57,885 nt of DNA from assembly GCA_020344375.1 (NCBI GenBank), contig CP070823.1, forward strand, positions 1,080,899 through 1,138,783, given 5' to 3'. The notes beneath the pieces are model-generated. The model was not told the origin of the DNA. It did no database searches and was given only the letters and a program-made list of their open reading frames with translations. The stretch is from Gemmatimonadota bacterium (GTDB lineage Bacteria; Gemmatimonadota; Gemmatimonadetes; Palauibacterales; KS3-K002). Shown here piece after piece: positions 7,025 to 15,294 of the stretch. Numbering within the stretch: position 1 is the first letter of the stretch; the number at the start of each line of letters is the position of its first letter. The position numbers were made by a program, and so were the translations under genes.

Positions 7025-7891
7025 ATGTCGCGGGCATATTGGATCGTCGGGTCGGGCCGGATGGGGCTATCGCTCGGCTCGGTACTTGCCACGTCGGAGG
7101 GCACAAGCGAGGTGCTGTTGGTCGGCCGGCGTGAGCGAGCGCCTGAGCACTCGGTGCTGCGGCAGCCGGTAGCCCGTTACACTCACGGATTCCCAGGTCC
7201 CCCGGCCCGGGGGACCCGAGTGCTGCTGGCGGTCCCGGACGGTGCGATCACCGAGGTCGCGGCTGGCGTTGCCGCATTGGGCGCGCCGGGTGAACGCTGT
7301 GTGGCGCTGCACCTCAGTGGTGCACAGCCAGCCGGAATACTGGCGCCGCTGGCGGAGCGCGGCTACGCCATCGGATCTCTTCACCCGTTGCAGACGGTTG
7401 CCGATCCTCAGAGCGGTGCGGAGCGGCTCCGCGATGCGTTCTTCACTTTCGAAGGCGATTCGGAGGCCCGGGGCGCAGCGGCGGAGATCGTCGAGGCGGC
7501 GGAGGGGCGTCTGCTGGAGCTTCATGCGGCGGACAAACCTCGCTATCATGCAGCGTGTGTGTTCGCTTCCAATTATGTTGTTGCGTGTGCCGCCGTGGCG
7601 ACGCGCCTGCTGGCGGAGGCGGTGAGTATCAGTCAGGAAGAGGCGGCTCGGGCCCTCCAGCCGCTGTGGCGTGGGGCGGTCCAGAACCTGGATCAGCTGG
7701 GGATCACACGGGCCTTGACGGGTCCCGTGGCTCGTGGGGATGTCGAGACGCTACGAGGTCACCTGGCAGTGCTTGACGCTGACACGCGTGAGCTGTACCG
7801 GCAACTGGCGCTGCGGGCTCTGGATCTGAGCCGGCAGTTGGGACTCGACGCCGCGGTCGCTGATGCGATCGAGGCGGAGCTCCGTGCCTGA
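7025..7891 (+). CDS. Rossmann-like plus DUF2520 protein (YqeC/ProC-like reductase fold)
   Basis: A 288-aa protein. The N-terminal Rossmann fold begins IVGSGRMGLSLGSVL (GxGxxG-type dinucleotide loop). Strands such as VLLAVPDGAITEVA and the GSLHPLQTV segment follow, then an all-helical C-terminal DUF2520 domain with YHAACVFASNYVVA and ALTGPVARGDVETLRGHL. The arrangement resembles F420/NADP or pyrroline-5-carboxylate reductases and ketopantoate-type dehydrogenases; homologues often sit near panBC genes, which are absent here. The substrate is unknown. ATG 7025 lies one base after the hflX stop, so the pair is co-transcribed. A strong GC-only 8-bp hairpin occurs inside the gene at 7196-7216. The family call is solid; the function is not. 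Confidence 0.82.
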   Translation: MSRAYWIVGSGRMGLSLGSVLATSEGTSEVLLVGRRERAPEHSVLRQPVARYTHGFPGPPARGTRVLLAVPDGAITEVAAGVAALGAPGERCVALHLSGAQPAGILAPLAERGYAIGSLHPLQTVADPQSGAERLRDAFFTFEGDSEARGAAAEIVEAAEGRLLELHAADKPRYHAACVFASNYVVACAAVATRLLAEAVSISQEEAARALQPLWRGAVQNLDQLGITRALTGPVARGDVETLRGHLAVLDADTRELYRQLALRALDLSRQLGLDAAVADAIEAELRA

Positions 7892-7909
7892 AGACGGGAG
7901 AGTGCGGCG

Positions 7910-8647
7910 ATGAGGTTGTACATCAATCTCGATCATGTCGCGACGGTTCGCGAGGCGCGCAAGACCGATGAACCCGATCCCGTGCGCGCGGCCGTGCTGG
8001 CCGAGCTGGGCGGTGCCCAAGCGATCACCGTGCATCTCCGTGAGGACCGCCGGCATATCAATGAGCGAGATGTGCTGCTCTTGCTGAAGACGGTCCGGAC
8101 GGGTGTGAACCTCGAGCTGGCGGTCGAGGAAGAGGTGCTTGAGTTTGCGCTCGAGCACCGTCCTGTGCAGGCGACGCTCGTGCCGGAGCGGCGTGAGGAG
8201 ATCACGACCGAGGGCGGATTGGATCTCGGGGAGGCGAAGCGGCAGCGGCGAGTGGCCGACGCGGTGGGTCGGTTGCGCCAGGCAGGTATCCGGACGTCCC
8301 TGTTCATCGATCCCGTGGAGCCGACGATTCGGGTGGCGAAGGAACTGGGGGCCGAGGCAATCGAGCTGCACACCGGTGAGTACGCCAACGCGGCAAGGGA
8401 CGCTCGCGAGGGGCAGTTGGTGCGCCTGCGGCGTGCCGCGTCGCTGGGTCGCGAGATCGGACTGGCGGTACATGCCGGGCACGGTCTGACCTACGAGAAC
8501 GTGACCCCAGTGGCGGCGATCCCCGAGATCGAGGAGCTCAACATCGGGCACTCCGTTGTGAGTCGGGCGATATTTGTGGGAATGGAACGAGCCGTGCGGG
8601 AGATGCTGGAGCTCGTTCAGGCGGCGCGAGGCCGGTTGGGGGGTTAG
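7910..8647 (+). CDS. pdxJ: Pyridoxine 5'-phosphate synthase
   Basis: PdxJ condenses 1-deoxy-D-xylulose 5-phosphate with 3-amino-2-oxopropyl phosphate to form pyridoxine 5'-phosphate in the DXP-dependent vitamin B6 route. The 245-aa length fits the family. Diagnostic segments are YINLDHVATVREAR at the start, TVHLREDRRHINERD, VTLVPE-type VQATLVPERREEITTEGGLD, SLFIDP, ELHTGEYANA, VHAGHGLTYENV and NIGHSVVSRAIF. The ATG at 7910 is 18 bases after the DUF2520 gene with a GGGAGAG-type site upstream. No other pdx gene is in the window. Presence of PdxJ implies the DXP-dependent pathway, consistent with an MEP pathway enzyme (IspE) further along the same run of genes. Confidence 0.95.
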   Translation: MRLYINLDHVATVREARKTDEPDPVRAAVLAELGGAQAITVHLREDRRHINERDVLLLLKTVRTGVNLELAVEEEVLEFALEHRPVQATLVPERREEITTEGGLDLGEAKRQRRVADAVGRLRQAGIRTSLFIDPVEPTIRVAKELGAEAIELHTGEYANAARDAREGQLVRLRRAASLGREIGLAVHAGHGLTYENVTPVAAIPEIEELNIGHSVVSRAIFVGMERAVREMLELVQAARGRLGG

Positions 8648-8651
8648 GCGT

Positions 8652-10073
8652 ATGCCCCGGACATTGCTGGAGTTCTTCGTCGACGAGGCGACCGAGTATC
8701 TGGATAAACTGCAGCAGACGCTCGGTGAAGCGGGCACGCCGGACGCGGACGAATTGAGACGCTGCGCACGCGCGCTACGTGGAAGCGCCCGTATGGCGGA
8801 TCAGGAAGCCATCGCCCGAGTAGCGGGCGCGGTGCAGGCTCTGGCGACCGAGCTGACAGCGGGTGGTCGCCATTGGAGCAGAGGGCTCCGTGAGAGCCTC
8901 GAGACGTCGCTGGCCGAGATGAGGGTGATGGTGAATTCGGTGAAGGAGCCGCCGGCTGACCTCGCAGCGCGTGCGGAAGCGCTGGCGCGCCGGCTGGGAG
9001 AGCCGATGGCGCCGCCGACGCCGCCACCGAAAGATGATGAGAGGTTCCGCCGCTACTTGGGCACGGAGCTGCGCGGCCTCGCCACGGATATCGGCGAGTC
9101 GCTGGGCGTGCTGGAGCGTGATCCCCGGAACCGGGAACCGCTGAAGAAGTTGCTGAGGCGTATTCGGCCGCTGCGAGGCATCGAAGGCGTCGATGAGATT
9201 CCCGCCGTAGGTCCGGCGCTGGCTGCGGTGGAAGAGGTGATCCTGAAGATCGCTGACACCAGCGCTACGGTCGGGCCCGGACACCTGGCCCTCTTCCGGC
9301 GCGCGCGACAGTCTCTCGACGACGTCGCCACCGAGTTCATTCGCGGTGAGGCACCGAGCGCCATGGTGGCGCGCGGCTTGGAGATCGAGGATCTCAAGGA
9401 ACAGATTCTCGACACCGCAGCCCAGCGCGAGATCACCTGGATCAGCGAGTTATTCCTCGATGAGGTGGGACCGCACATCGAGGCGTGCCCGATGGCGGAA
9501 CGTGGCGCCGGCTCTTGGGACGCCTTTTTCGCTCTGGAGGCGACGGCCAGCCTCGACACCATCGATCGCCTGCGCGAGGAGATCGCCCGCGATCCGGAGG
9601 CGCGCAAGGCCGGTGAGCGGCTGACGTTCGCGTTCAGGCAGCTGCGGGAGCGCGCCGTCACCTTCGGTCACGCGGACCTCGGGAGGGTGGCGCGACGGGC
9701 GGGAGCGGCGCTCCGCGCTGCGCTCGACGGGCCGCCGTGGCGATTGCAGTCCATCGTCGTGGATCTCGCCCCGACGGTTGCGGAGCTCCGCTCTTACCTT
9801 GAGACGACCGCGAAAGAGGATCGCATCGGTGCGGTGAGACGGGCCGAAGATTCGTTGGACGCGGCGACACAACCTGATCGTGAGCCCCCGGTACCCATCG
9901 AATCCCTGACCTACAGCGCCGATGACGCAGTGGCGCGCGCCAGGTCGCTGACCGACGAGATCGGGGGGATTCTGCAAGTAGCACAGCCTGACGTCAGCCG
10001 CGCGCACGTTCTGCTGGAAGAGGCGCTCGGTCTGCTGGAGCACGCCCTGGTTCAGACCGGTACGCAGCAATGA
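8652..10073 (+). CDS. HPt-like helical protein lacking the phospho-acceptor histidine
   Basis: A 473-aa, largely helical cytoplasmic protein. The first 100 residues resemble a histidine phosphotransfer domain: LLEFFVDEATEYLDKLQQTL followed by RRCARALRGSARM. In CheA/ChpA-type HPt domains this position reads RxxHxLKGSA; here the His is Arg (residue 40) while the surrounding L-x-G-S-A is kept. Further helical segments follow, including IRPLRGIEGVDEIP and FRQLRERAVTFGHADLGRVARRAGAAL. They look like repeated HPt-related bundles, again without a clear acceptor His. No kinase, P5 or CheW domain is present. ATG 8652 starts five bases after the pdxJ stop, and the last bases overlap the next gene (ATGA). 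A scaffold or phosphotransfer antagonist role is inference. Confidence 0.62.
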   Translation: MPRTLLEFFVDEATEYLDKLQQTLGEAGTPDADELRRCARALRGSARMADQEAIARVAGAVQALATELTAGGRHWSRGLRESLETSLAEMRVMVNSVKEPPADLAARAEALARRLGEPMAPPTPPPKDDERFRRYLGTELRGLATDIGESLGVLERDPRNREPLKKLLRRIRPLRGIEGVDEIPAVGPALAAVEEVILKIADTSATVGPGHLALFRRARQSLDDVATEFIRGEAPSAMVARGLEIEDLKEQILDTAAQREITWISELFLDEVGPHIEACPMAERGAGSWDAFFALEATASLDTIDRLREEIARDPEARKAGERLTFAFRQLRERAVTFGHADLGRVARRAGAALRAALDGPPWRLQSIVVDLAPTVAELRSYLETTAKEDRIGAVRRAEDSLDAATQPDREPPVPIESLTYSADDAVARARSLTDEIGGILQVAQPDVSRAHVLLEEALGLLEHALVQTGTQQ

Positions 10074-11092
10074 CCGGCCGCTGGCAGACGGTCGTCGGAA
10101 TCACCGTCAGCCTGCTGTTGCTCTATTGGGCTCTCCACGATGTGTCGCTGGCCGAGCTCTGGCACCACATGCGGACCGCGAACCTGTGGTTGCTGGCGCT
10201 TTCCATCACGATACAGACGGCAGGCTTCCTCATCCGCGCCGCCCGCTGGAAGGTTTTTCTGAAGCCTGCTTTGGCCGACCCGAGTTACCATGCCCGCTTC
10301 GCAAGCACCTGCATTGGCTTCATGGCCAACAACCTGCTGCCCGCGCGCGTCGGGGAGTTTGCGCGAGCCTACGCTCTCAGCCGCAGCCAGCCGATCAGTG
10401 TGAGCGCGTCTTTCGGCTCGCTGGTCGTGGAGCGGCTGTTCGACGGACTGACCCTCGCTGCTTTCCTGGCTGCGCCCCTCTTTCTTCCGGGCTTTCGCGT
10501 GGCGCCGGGACTGGGAGACGAACTGATCGGTCGGGTGATTGGCGTGCTGGTGATCTTCGGCGGCGCCGGCGTGGCATTGCTTGTATTGATCTGGCGGCCC
10601 GACCTGGCGGGCCGCGTCTTTCGCGCGACACTGGGCCGCCTGCTCCCCAGACGGGCGGCTGACAAGATCGCCGAGATCATGAAGTCGTTCATCGCGGGGC
10701 TGGGTGCGATGCGCAGCCCAGGGCTGGTGATGGCCGGGTTTGCCTGGTCCTTCCTGCATTGGTTCTGGGGCGCGCTGGCCCTCTACGTGGGGATGCTCGC
10801 GTTTGGCATCACTGGGCCGGGCTATCTCGGCGCGGTCTTTGTGCAAGCCGTGAACGCGTTCGGCGTCTCGATTCCCTCGTCACCCGGCTTCTTTGGGCCA
10901 TTCGAAGCGAGCGTCAAGCTTGCCCTCTTGCCGTTCGGTGTACCAGCCAGCCAGGCCGTTAGCTACGCGGCGGCGTTCCACGTCGGATCGTTCGCCCCCG
11001 TCACGTTTATCGGGATCTACTACCTGGGCCGGCTCGGCCTGTCGTGGGGCGAGGTCGGGCACAGCGAAGATATTGTGGAGGGAAGCACTTGA
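10070..11092 (+). CDS. Flippase-like integral membrane protein (LPG synthase TM / UPF0104 family)
   Basis: A 340-aa polytopic membrane protein with about seven to eight segments. Family hallmarks are RAARWKVFL after the second helix, GFMANNLLPARVGEFARAYAL, SLVVERLFDGLT, and a late segment VSIPSSPGFFGPFEASVKLAL. This is the membrane part shared by lysylphosphatidylglycerol synthases (MprF), YbhN and the TIGR00374 proteins, implicated in lipid flipping or glycolipid transport. The soluble lysyl-transferase domain of MprF is absent. ATG 10070 overlaps the stop of the HPt-like gene by 4 bases, and its own stop overlaps the ispE TTG start. Substrate is unknown; coupling to a degenerate HPt gene is unusual. 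Confidence 0.82.
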   Translation: MTGRWQTVVGITVSLLLLYWALHDVSLAELWHHMRTANLWLLALSITIQTAGFLIRAARWKVFLKPALADPSYHARFASTCIGFMANNLLPARVGEFARAYALSRSQPISVSASFGSLVVERLFDGLTLAAFLAAPLFLPGFRVAPGLGDELIGRVIGVLVIFGGAGVALLVLIWRPDLAGRVFRATLGRLLPRRAADKIAEIMKSFIAGLGAMRSPGLVMAGFAWSFLHWFWGALALYVGMLAFGITGPGYLGAVFVQAVNAFGVSIPSSPGFFGPFEASVKLALLPFGVPASQAVSYAAAFHVGSFAPVTFIGIYYLGRLGLSWGEVGHSEDIVEGST

Positions 11093-12018
11093 GTCGCGAG
11101 CGACAGGCGCCTGCGCGCCGGGGATCGAGTGCTGTGGCTAGCGGCTGGCTGGAGACGGTGGCTCAGGCCAAAGTCAATCTTCGGCTGCGCATCCACCCGC
11201 GTGGTCCGGATGGTTTCCATCCCATTGAGACGGTCTTCTGCCGGATCGATCTGGCTGATCGGCTGCGATTGCGCCGCCGGCACGAACCCGGTGTGAAGCT
11301 GGGTGTCAGTGGCCCGGAGCGAGCGCCGGGAGGGCCGGAGAACTTGGCAGCGCGGGCGGCAGCACTCTTTCTGGAGCGCGCCGGGCTTGCCGGCGGCGTG
11401 GAGATCGAGCTCGAGAAGCGTGTGCCGCCCCGCTCGGGTCTCGGCGGCGGCTCGAGCGATGCAGCGGCGGTACTCCGATTGCTCTCTCGCAGCGTCGAGT
11501 CACCGCCCGGCCTGGATGAGCTGCTGCACGTGGCGGCGGAGCTCGGCGCCGACGTGCCGTTCTTCGTGGCTGATCATCCCCTGGCTTTCGCCTGGGGCCG
11601 CGGGGATCGCCTCCTCGCTTATCCGGCCGTCCCGGTGCGACCCGTGTTGCTCATCCTGCCTGAATCAGCCGTCTCGACGACGGTGGCGTTCGCGCTCTGG
11701 GACAGAGCACGTGAGGACACGGGGGAAGCCTCTTCGGTTGAGCCGACGCTGACACACTGGCCTTCGCTCTCTACGTGGCAGGGCATCCGCGCTGGGGCCG
11801 TGAACGACTTCGAGCCCGTCATCTTCCGCGAGTACCCGGCGCTGGGTTCGCTCCGGGCGAAGCTCGCTGAGACGCAGCCGTTGTTCTCCTTGCTCTCCGG
11901 GAGTGGCGCGGCCCTGTTCGCCGTCTACGAGAGCGAGCAGGAGCGCGATGCGGCGGCGTCGCAACTGGCTGCTGAGTTGAAGGGCGTGAGGCTAGTCAGC
12001 GCTCGCGGGCCTGTGTGA
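11089..12018 (+). CDS. ispE: 4-diphosphocytidyl-2-C-methyl-D-erythritol kinase
   Basis: A GHMP-superfamily kinase of the MEP isoprenoid pathway that phosphorylates CDP-methylerythritol at the 2-hydroxyl. Motifs: AQAKVNLRLRIHPRGPDGFHPIETVFC at the N terminus, the GHMP ATP loop PPRSGLGGGSSDAAAVL, GADVPFF, and the C-terminal SLLSGSGAALFAVY. Start TTG 11089 overlaps the preceding stop (TTGA) and has GGAGG seven bases upstream; GTG 11134 is an alternative that would shorten a basic N-terminal extension of about 15 residues. The gene ends convergently with the JAMM-like gene; the two coding ends overlap by 23 bases on opposite strands. The other MEP genes are not in the window. Confidence 0.92.
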   Translation: MSRERQAPARRGSSAVASGWLETVAQAKVNLRLRIHPRGPDGFHPIETVFCRIDLADRLRLRRRHEPGVKLGVSGPERAPGGPENLAARAAALFLERAGLAGGVEIELEKRVPPRSGLGGGSSDAAAVLRLLSRSVESPPGLDELLHVAAELGADVPFFVADHPLAFAWGRGDRLLAYPAVPVRPVLLILPESAVSTTVAFALWDRAREDTGEASSVEPTLTHWPSLSTWQGIRAGAVNDFEPVIFREYPALGSLRAKLAETQPLFSLLSGSGAALFAVYESEQERDAAASQLAAELKGVRLVSARGPV

Positions 12019-12592
12019 GCGCAGTGGCGCGCGGATCCTCCCAGAGTTGGGTCTGCACCAGCTGTCCGGGCGGTGGCAGCAGCAGGGCGATGTCGCTCGC
12101 GATGGAATCAACATCGCTGTGCTTCCAGTACGCATAAGTGCGCGGGGCGCAGGAGACGATGCTCACGAGAGCGCCATGCCGACGCTGGAAGTCGCTGATG
12201 TCGGTGCGCGACAGATAGCAGTTGCGGGCGTGCGCCTCGGGGCTCGCGTTGGCGAGGCTGAGACCTGACGGAGGGTGATTGTGCCAGGTGCCCACGGTGC
12301 GGCGATTCGGCTTGCAGCTTGCGGCCTGCACGCGCCCTGTCTCGGAGGTCAAGATATGGGGCATTCGGAAGTCGGTGATGTAGAGGTCTGCCCCGCGACG
12401 CTCCCCCTCCAGACAGAGCACGAGTTCCGTGTCGAAATTGCCGAACATCAGGGCGAGGTTATCGGCGACTGCAGGGGAGAGCACCACGTTCTGAAATCCG
12501 TCCATGCTGGCTGACGCCCGCGGGCCGAAGCTCGCAGGCTGGCCCGTGCTCAGGGCCGTTAAGCAGATCAGCAGCCAGCAGATGCGTTTCAC
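11996..12592 (-). CDS. Secreted JAMM/MPN-like metallopeptidase-fold protein
   Basis: A 198-aa protein with an N-terminal signal peptide (MKRICWLLICLTALSTGQPA). The core resembles a JAB/MPN domain: a Glu-bearing helix-strand region (TELVLCLEGE, candidate Glu 56), GTWHNHPPSG with His 104 and His 106, and LSRTD giving Ser 128 and Asp 131. This order (E, HxH, SxxD) is the JAMM zinc site, but the HxH-to-S spacing (about 22) is longer than the usual 10 or so. Cysteines at 93, 125 and 148 could form a disulfide after export. JAMM proteins cleave isopeptide or amide bonds; a periplasmic member is unusual and no substrate is suggested by neighbours. Its 3' end overlaps ispE antisense by 23 bases. Confidence 0.6.
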   Translation of the reverse strand: MKRICWLLICLTALSTGQPASFGPRASASMDGFQNVVLSPAVADNLALMFGNFDTELVLCLEGERRGADLYITDFRMPHILTSETGRVQAASCKPNRRTVGTWHNHPPSGLSLANASPEAHARNCYLSRTDISDFQRRHGALVSIVSCAPRTYAYWKHSDVDSIASDIALLLPPPGQLVQTQLWEDPRATALTQARER

Positions 12593-12668
12593 GTTGCCTA
12601 CGTCCAGGTCTTGATCTGGCCGGTCCTGCCGATGAGATTGCGCAGTAGTCTTGCCAAACCGCTCTCGT

Positions 12669-12739
12669 TGGCCCGTCGTCTAAAGGCAGGACGCTGGACT
12701 TTGGATCCAGAAATGGTGGTTCGACTCCACCCGGGCCAA
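12669..12739 (+). tRNA. tRNA-Gln, anticodon TTG
   Basis: A complete cloverleaf can be drawn. The acceptor TGGCCCG (12669-12675) pairs fully with CGGGCCA (12732-12738), and the discriminator is A at 12739. The D stem is GTC/GAC. The anticodon stem CTGGA/TCCAG encloses loop CTTTGGA with anticodon TTG at 12701-12703. The T stem is GGTGG/CCACC with loop TTCGACT. The bases after the discriminator are TCC, so CCA is not encoded and must be added. It is isolated from other RNA genes and antisense to no real gene. Confidence 0.96.
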
Positions 12740-13201
12740 TCCACAGCATGCCCTCTTGAGCCCAGCCTGGTGAGCAGCTGTTCGCGAGCAAGCCAATCCA
12801 GTCGCTCTTGATAGCTGAGTTCACTCTCGGTTTCCGTCTGAAGCTCCAGGCGAGCTTGGATCGGCTGCTGGTGTGCGTTCGCGCTGGGGCCGGGTGTGCG
12901 CATGTGACTCCCTCCTCTCGAACTGTCCGTGGACCCTAGGGAGCAGGGACCGTGCCTGGGTCTGTCGGCGGCTCTAACTCTTTGTGCTATTTAGACCTAC
13001 GACATTCCCACCGGGTCGCTGCACTGAGCGGGCGCGGGCGCGGATGCTACCGTATGGTAACCGGGACGGTGACGTGGATCGGAACGAGTGGCCAGCGACT
13101 GGACACGGCCGAGGCGCGGGGGCCGCTAGGTTCGAGCTTGGCGAACGCTTCTGGCGCTCGTGCGCCGCTGGAGTGTTGCCGCGGGGTGCGCCTCTGCGCT
13201 G
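12740..13201. other. Intergenic stretch with no supported gene
   Basis: The 462 bases between tRNA-Gln and the exchanger gene hold no frame with recognisable protein features or a credible start. A minor GGCGC-TCGT-GCGCC hairpin occurs near 13155, downstream of the exchanger stop on its strand, and might assist termination. Nothing else stands out. Confidence 0.45.
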
Positions 13202-14149
13202 TCAGGAAGGCAGAGCCAGCAGGATCACGAACGCGAAGTACGCGGTCACCAGTATGCCGCCCTCCAGGCGGGTCAGTCGGAGCGTTGTCCAGACGAACGG
13301 GAGCACGAGGATGCTCACGGCGAGCATCACGGGCGCTTCGACGCGGATGACTGACACGGGAACGCCGAGGGGGCGTGCGAGGGTAGCGCAGCCGAGCACC
13401 GCCAGCAGGTTGAAGACGTTGGAGCCAACCACGTTCCCCACCAGGATGTCGCCCTCGTCCTGAATCGAGGCGGCGACCGAGGTGGCGAGTTCCGGGAGGG
13501 AAGTTCCGAGGGCTACGACCGTGAGGCCGACGGCGAGCTCGGAGATTCCCAGGAGGCGGGCCACTGTGGCGGCGCCGTTCACGACCAGGTGGGCACCGGC
13601 GAGGAGCGTGCCGAGCCCGATGACGGTGAGAAGTAGGTGGCCGAGCACAGTCCCCCCGGCTGGCACGAACTTCTGGTACTCGACCTCGATGGCCGGGGAC
13701 TCGCGCCGCGCTCCCTCGAGGAGGTACAACGTGTAGGCGATGAACCCAACGAACAAGGTGATCCCGTCCCAGCGGTTCAGGTCCCTGTCCAAGGCGAAGA
13801 CGTAGAAGGCGACGGAGGCGAAGATCATGATGGGGACTTCCCGCGTCAGGAGCCGCATCTGGACGCGGATAGGGCGGATGAGGGCGGCGAACCCGAGGAT
13901 CAGGGCGACATTGGCGACGTTGGAACCGACGACGTTGCCGATGGCGATGTCGCCGCTGTGGCGGACGGCGGCCACCACGCCGACCAGCAGCTCGGGCATG
14001 GAAGTACCCATGGCTACGACCGTGAGGCCGATGACGAGGGCGCTGACGCCGAGCTTGCGGGCCAGTCGCGAGGCTCCCCGGATCATCAGGTCGGCGCCCA
14101 CGTAGAGCGCCACGAGGCCTAGGACGAAGATGACGAGTGGCGTTGTCAT
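13202..14149 (-). CDS. Calcium/sodium (CaCA-family) antiporter, YrbG-like
   Basis: A 315-aa inner-membrane exchanger with the two inverted alpha repeats of the Ca2+:cation antiporter superfamily. Alpha-1 contains VVAMGTSMPELLVG and GDIAIGNVVGSNVANV; alpha-2 contains VVALGTSLPELATS and GDILVGNVVGSNVFN. Each repeat keeps the Glu/Asn ion-binding residues (SMPE, GSN and SLPE, GSN). About ten hydrophobic segments are visible, as in NCX_Mj and YrbG. Direction and ion choice (Na+/Ca2+ versus H+/Ca2+) cannot be read from sequence. The gene is divergent from prs with a 130-base gap and has no operon partner. Start ATG 14149 directly opens the first helix. Confidence 0.92.
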   Translation of the reverse strand: MTTPLVIFVLGLVALYVGADLMIRGASRLARKLGVSALVIGLTVVAMGTSMPELLVGVVAAVRHSGDIAIGNVVGSNVANVALILGFAALIRPIRVQMRLLTREVPIMIFASVAFYVFALDRDLNRWDGITLFVGFIAYTLYLLEGARRESPAIEVEYQKFVPAGGTVLGHLLLTVIGLGTLLAGAHLVVNGAATVARLLGISELAVGLTVVALGTSLPELATSVAASIQDEGDILVGNVVGSNVFNLLAVLGCATLARPLGVPVSVIRVEAPVMLAVSILVLPFVWTTLRLTRLEGGILVTAYFAFVILLALPS

Positions 14150-14220
14150 TGGCTGGGAAATGTGGAACGCAAGGGCCTCCGGGACAAGCCGGGCGGTGGA
14201 ACCGAAGACGTGCAGCTGAG

Positions 14221-14249
14221 TTGACGCCTGGTCAGGCGCTGGATAACTT
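14221..14249 (+). promoter_or_regulatory. Predicted sigma-70-type promoter for prs-rplY-pth
   Basis: TTGACG (14221-14226), a 17-base spacer and TAACTT (14244-14249) form a good housekeeping promoter. The expected transcription start near 14256 gives a leader of about 25 bases containing AGGGG eight bases before the prs GTG. Confidence 0.6.
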
Positions 14250-14279
14250 GCGAAGCTTTCGATTCCAGGGGCTTAAACC

Positions 14280-15242
14280 GTGACCGATACATCAGACGTC
14301 GATCCCAAGAGCCACGAGATGATGCTGCTCTCGGGGTCCGCCAATCGGCCGCTTGCAGAGCGGATCGCCAAGGAGTTGGGCAGGACGCTCTGCGATGTGA
14401 CGATCAAGCGCTTCGCCGACGGCGAGATCTTCGTCCGTATCGACGAGAACGTACGGGGCCGCGACGTCTTCATCATTCAACCCACGGCTCCGCCCGCCGA
14501 GAACATCATGGAGCTGCTGCTGCTCCTCGATGCGGCGAGTCGTGCATCGGCGGCGCGCGTGACGGCGGTAATTCCCTACTATGGATACGCGCGCCAGGAC
14601 CGGAAGGATCAGCCGCGTGTGGCGATCGGCGCGAAGCTGCTGGCGAACCTGATCAGCACAGCCGGCGCGGACCGGGTCGTCGCGATCGACCTTCACCAGC
14701 ACCAGCTGCAGGCGTTCTTCGATATTCCCGTCGATCACCTGTACGCACTCCCGGTCTTTGCCGAGCACTTCAAGCGCCGGGATCTGGAGCCGCTGGTGGT
14801 GGTGGCGAGCGATGTGGGTGCGGCCAAGATGGCGCGCGGATTCGCCCGACGCCTGGGCGGCGAGATCGCGATGATCGACAAGAGTCGCCCGGCTCACAAC
14901 GTGGCTGAGGCGGTCAATGTGGTTGGTGATGTCAAGGGGAAGACCTGCCTCATCCCGGACGACATGATTGACACCGGCGGGACGGTGGCTGAAGCGGTTC
15001 GGGCGCTTCAGCAGCGCGGTGCGAAGAGGATCTTCGTGTGTGCCACACACGCACTGCTGAGTGGGCCGGCGGTGGCGCGCTTGTCGGAGTTGCCAGTTAC
15101 GGAGGTCGCGGTCACCGATACGATTTGCGTGCCGGAGGAGAAGCGCTTTGCAGGGCTGCAGATTCTGCCGGTGGCGAACCTTCTGGCCCGTGCCATCCGC
15201 TATATCCACGAGAACGAGAGCGTGAGCAGCCTATTCGAATAA
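14280..15242 (+). CDS. prs: Ribose-phosphate pyrophosphokinase (PRPP synthetase)
   Basis: A class I PRPP synthetase of 320 aa that transfers pyrophosphate from ATP to ribose 5-phosphate, feeding purine, pyrimidine, His, Trp and NAD synthesis. Diagnostic segments: LLSGSANRPLAERIAKELG, KRFADGEIFVRIDENVRG, the ATP-binding YYGYARQDRKDQPRV, DLHQHQLQAFFDIPVDHLYA, the flexible loop DKSRP (DKRR region) and the PRPP/ribose-5-P loop DDMIDTGGT. It has the typical bacterial layout, with rplY and pth immediately downstream, a conserved arrangement. Start GTG 14280 has AGGGG at optimal distance and lies just behind a strong predicted promoter. The N terminus extends about ten residues beyond the usual start. 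Confidence 0.96.
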   Translation: MTDTSDVDPKSHEMMLLSGSANRPLAERIAKELGRTLCDVTIKRFADGEIFVRIDENVRGRDVFIIQPTAPPAENIMELLLLLDAASRASAARVTAVIPYYGYARQDRKDQPRVAIGAKLLANLISTAGADRVVAIDLHQHQLQAFFDIPVDHLYALPVFAEHFKRRDLEPLVVVASDVGAAKMARGFARRLGGEIAMIDKSRPAHNVAEAVNVVGDVKGKTCLIPDDMIDTGGTVAEAVRALQQRGAKRIFVCATHALLSGPAVARLSELPVTEVAVTDTICVPEEKRFAGLQILPVANLLARAIRYIHENESVSSLFE

Positions 15243-15294
15243 CGAGCTGCGCGGCTGGGGAGCATCTGGCCGACATTGCAGGGGATGTGATGTA

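Noticed and set aside
12611-12639. Possible promoter TTGATC-17-GAGATT before tRNA-Gln
   Set aside because: Only three of six -10 positions match; too weak to list as a feature.
12598-12903. A minus-strand frame of about 100 codons across the tRNA
   Set aside because: It would be antisense to a good cloverleaf tRNA and shows no family motif or ribosome binding site.
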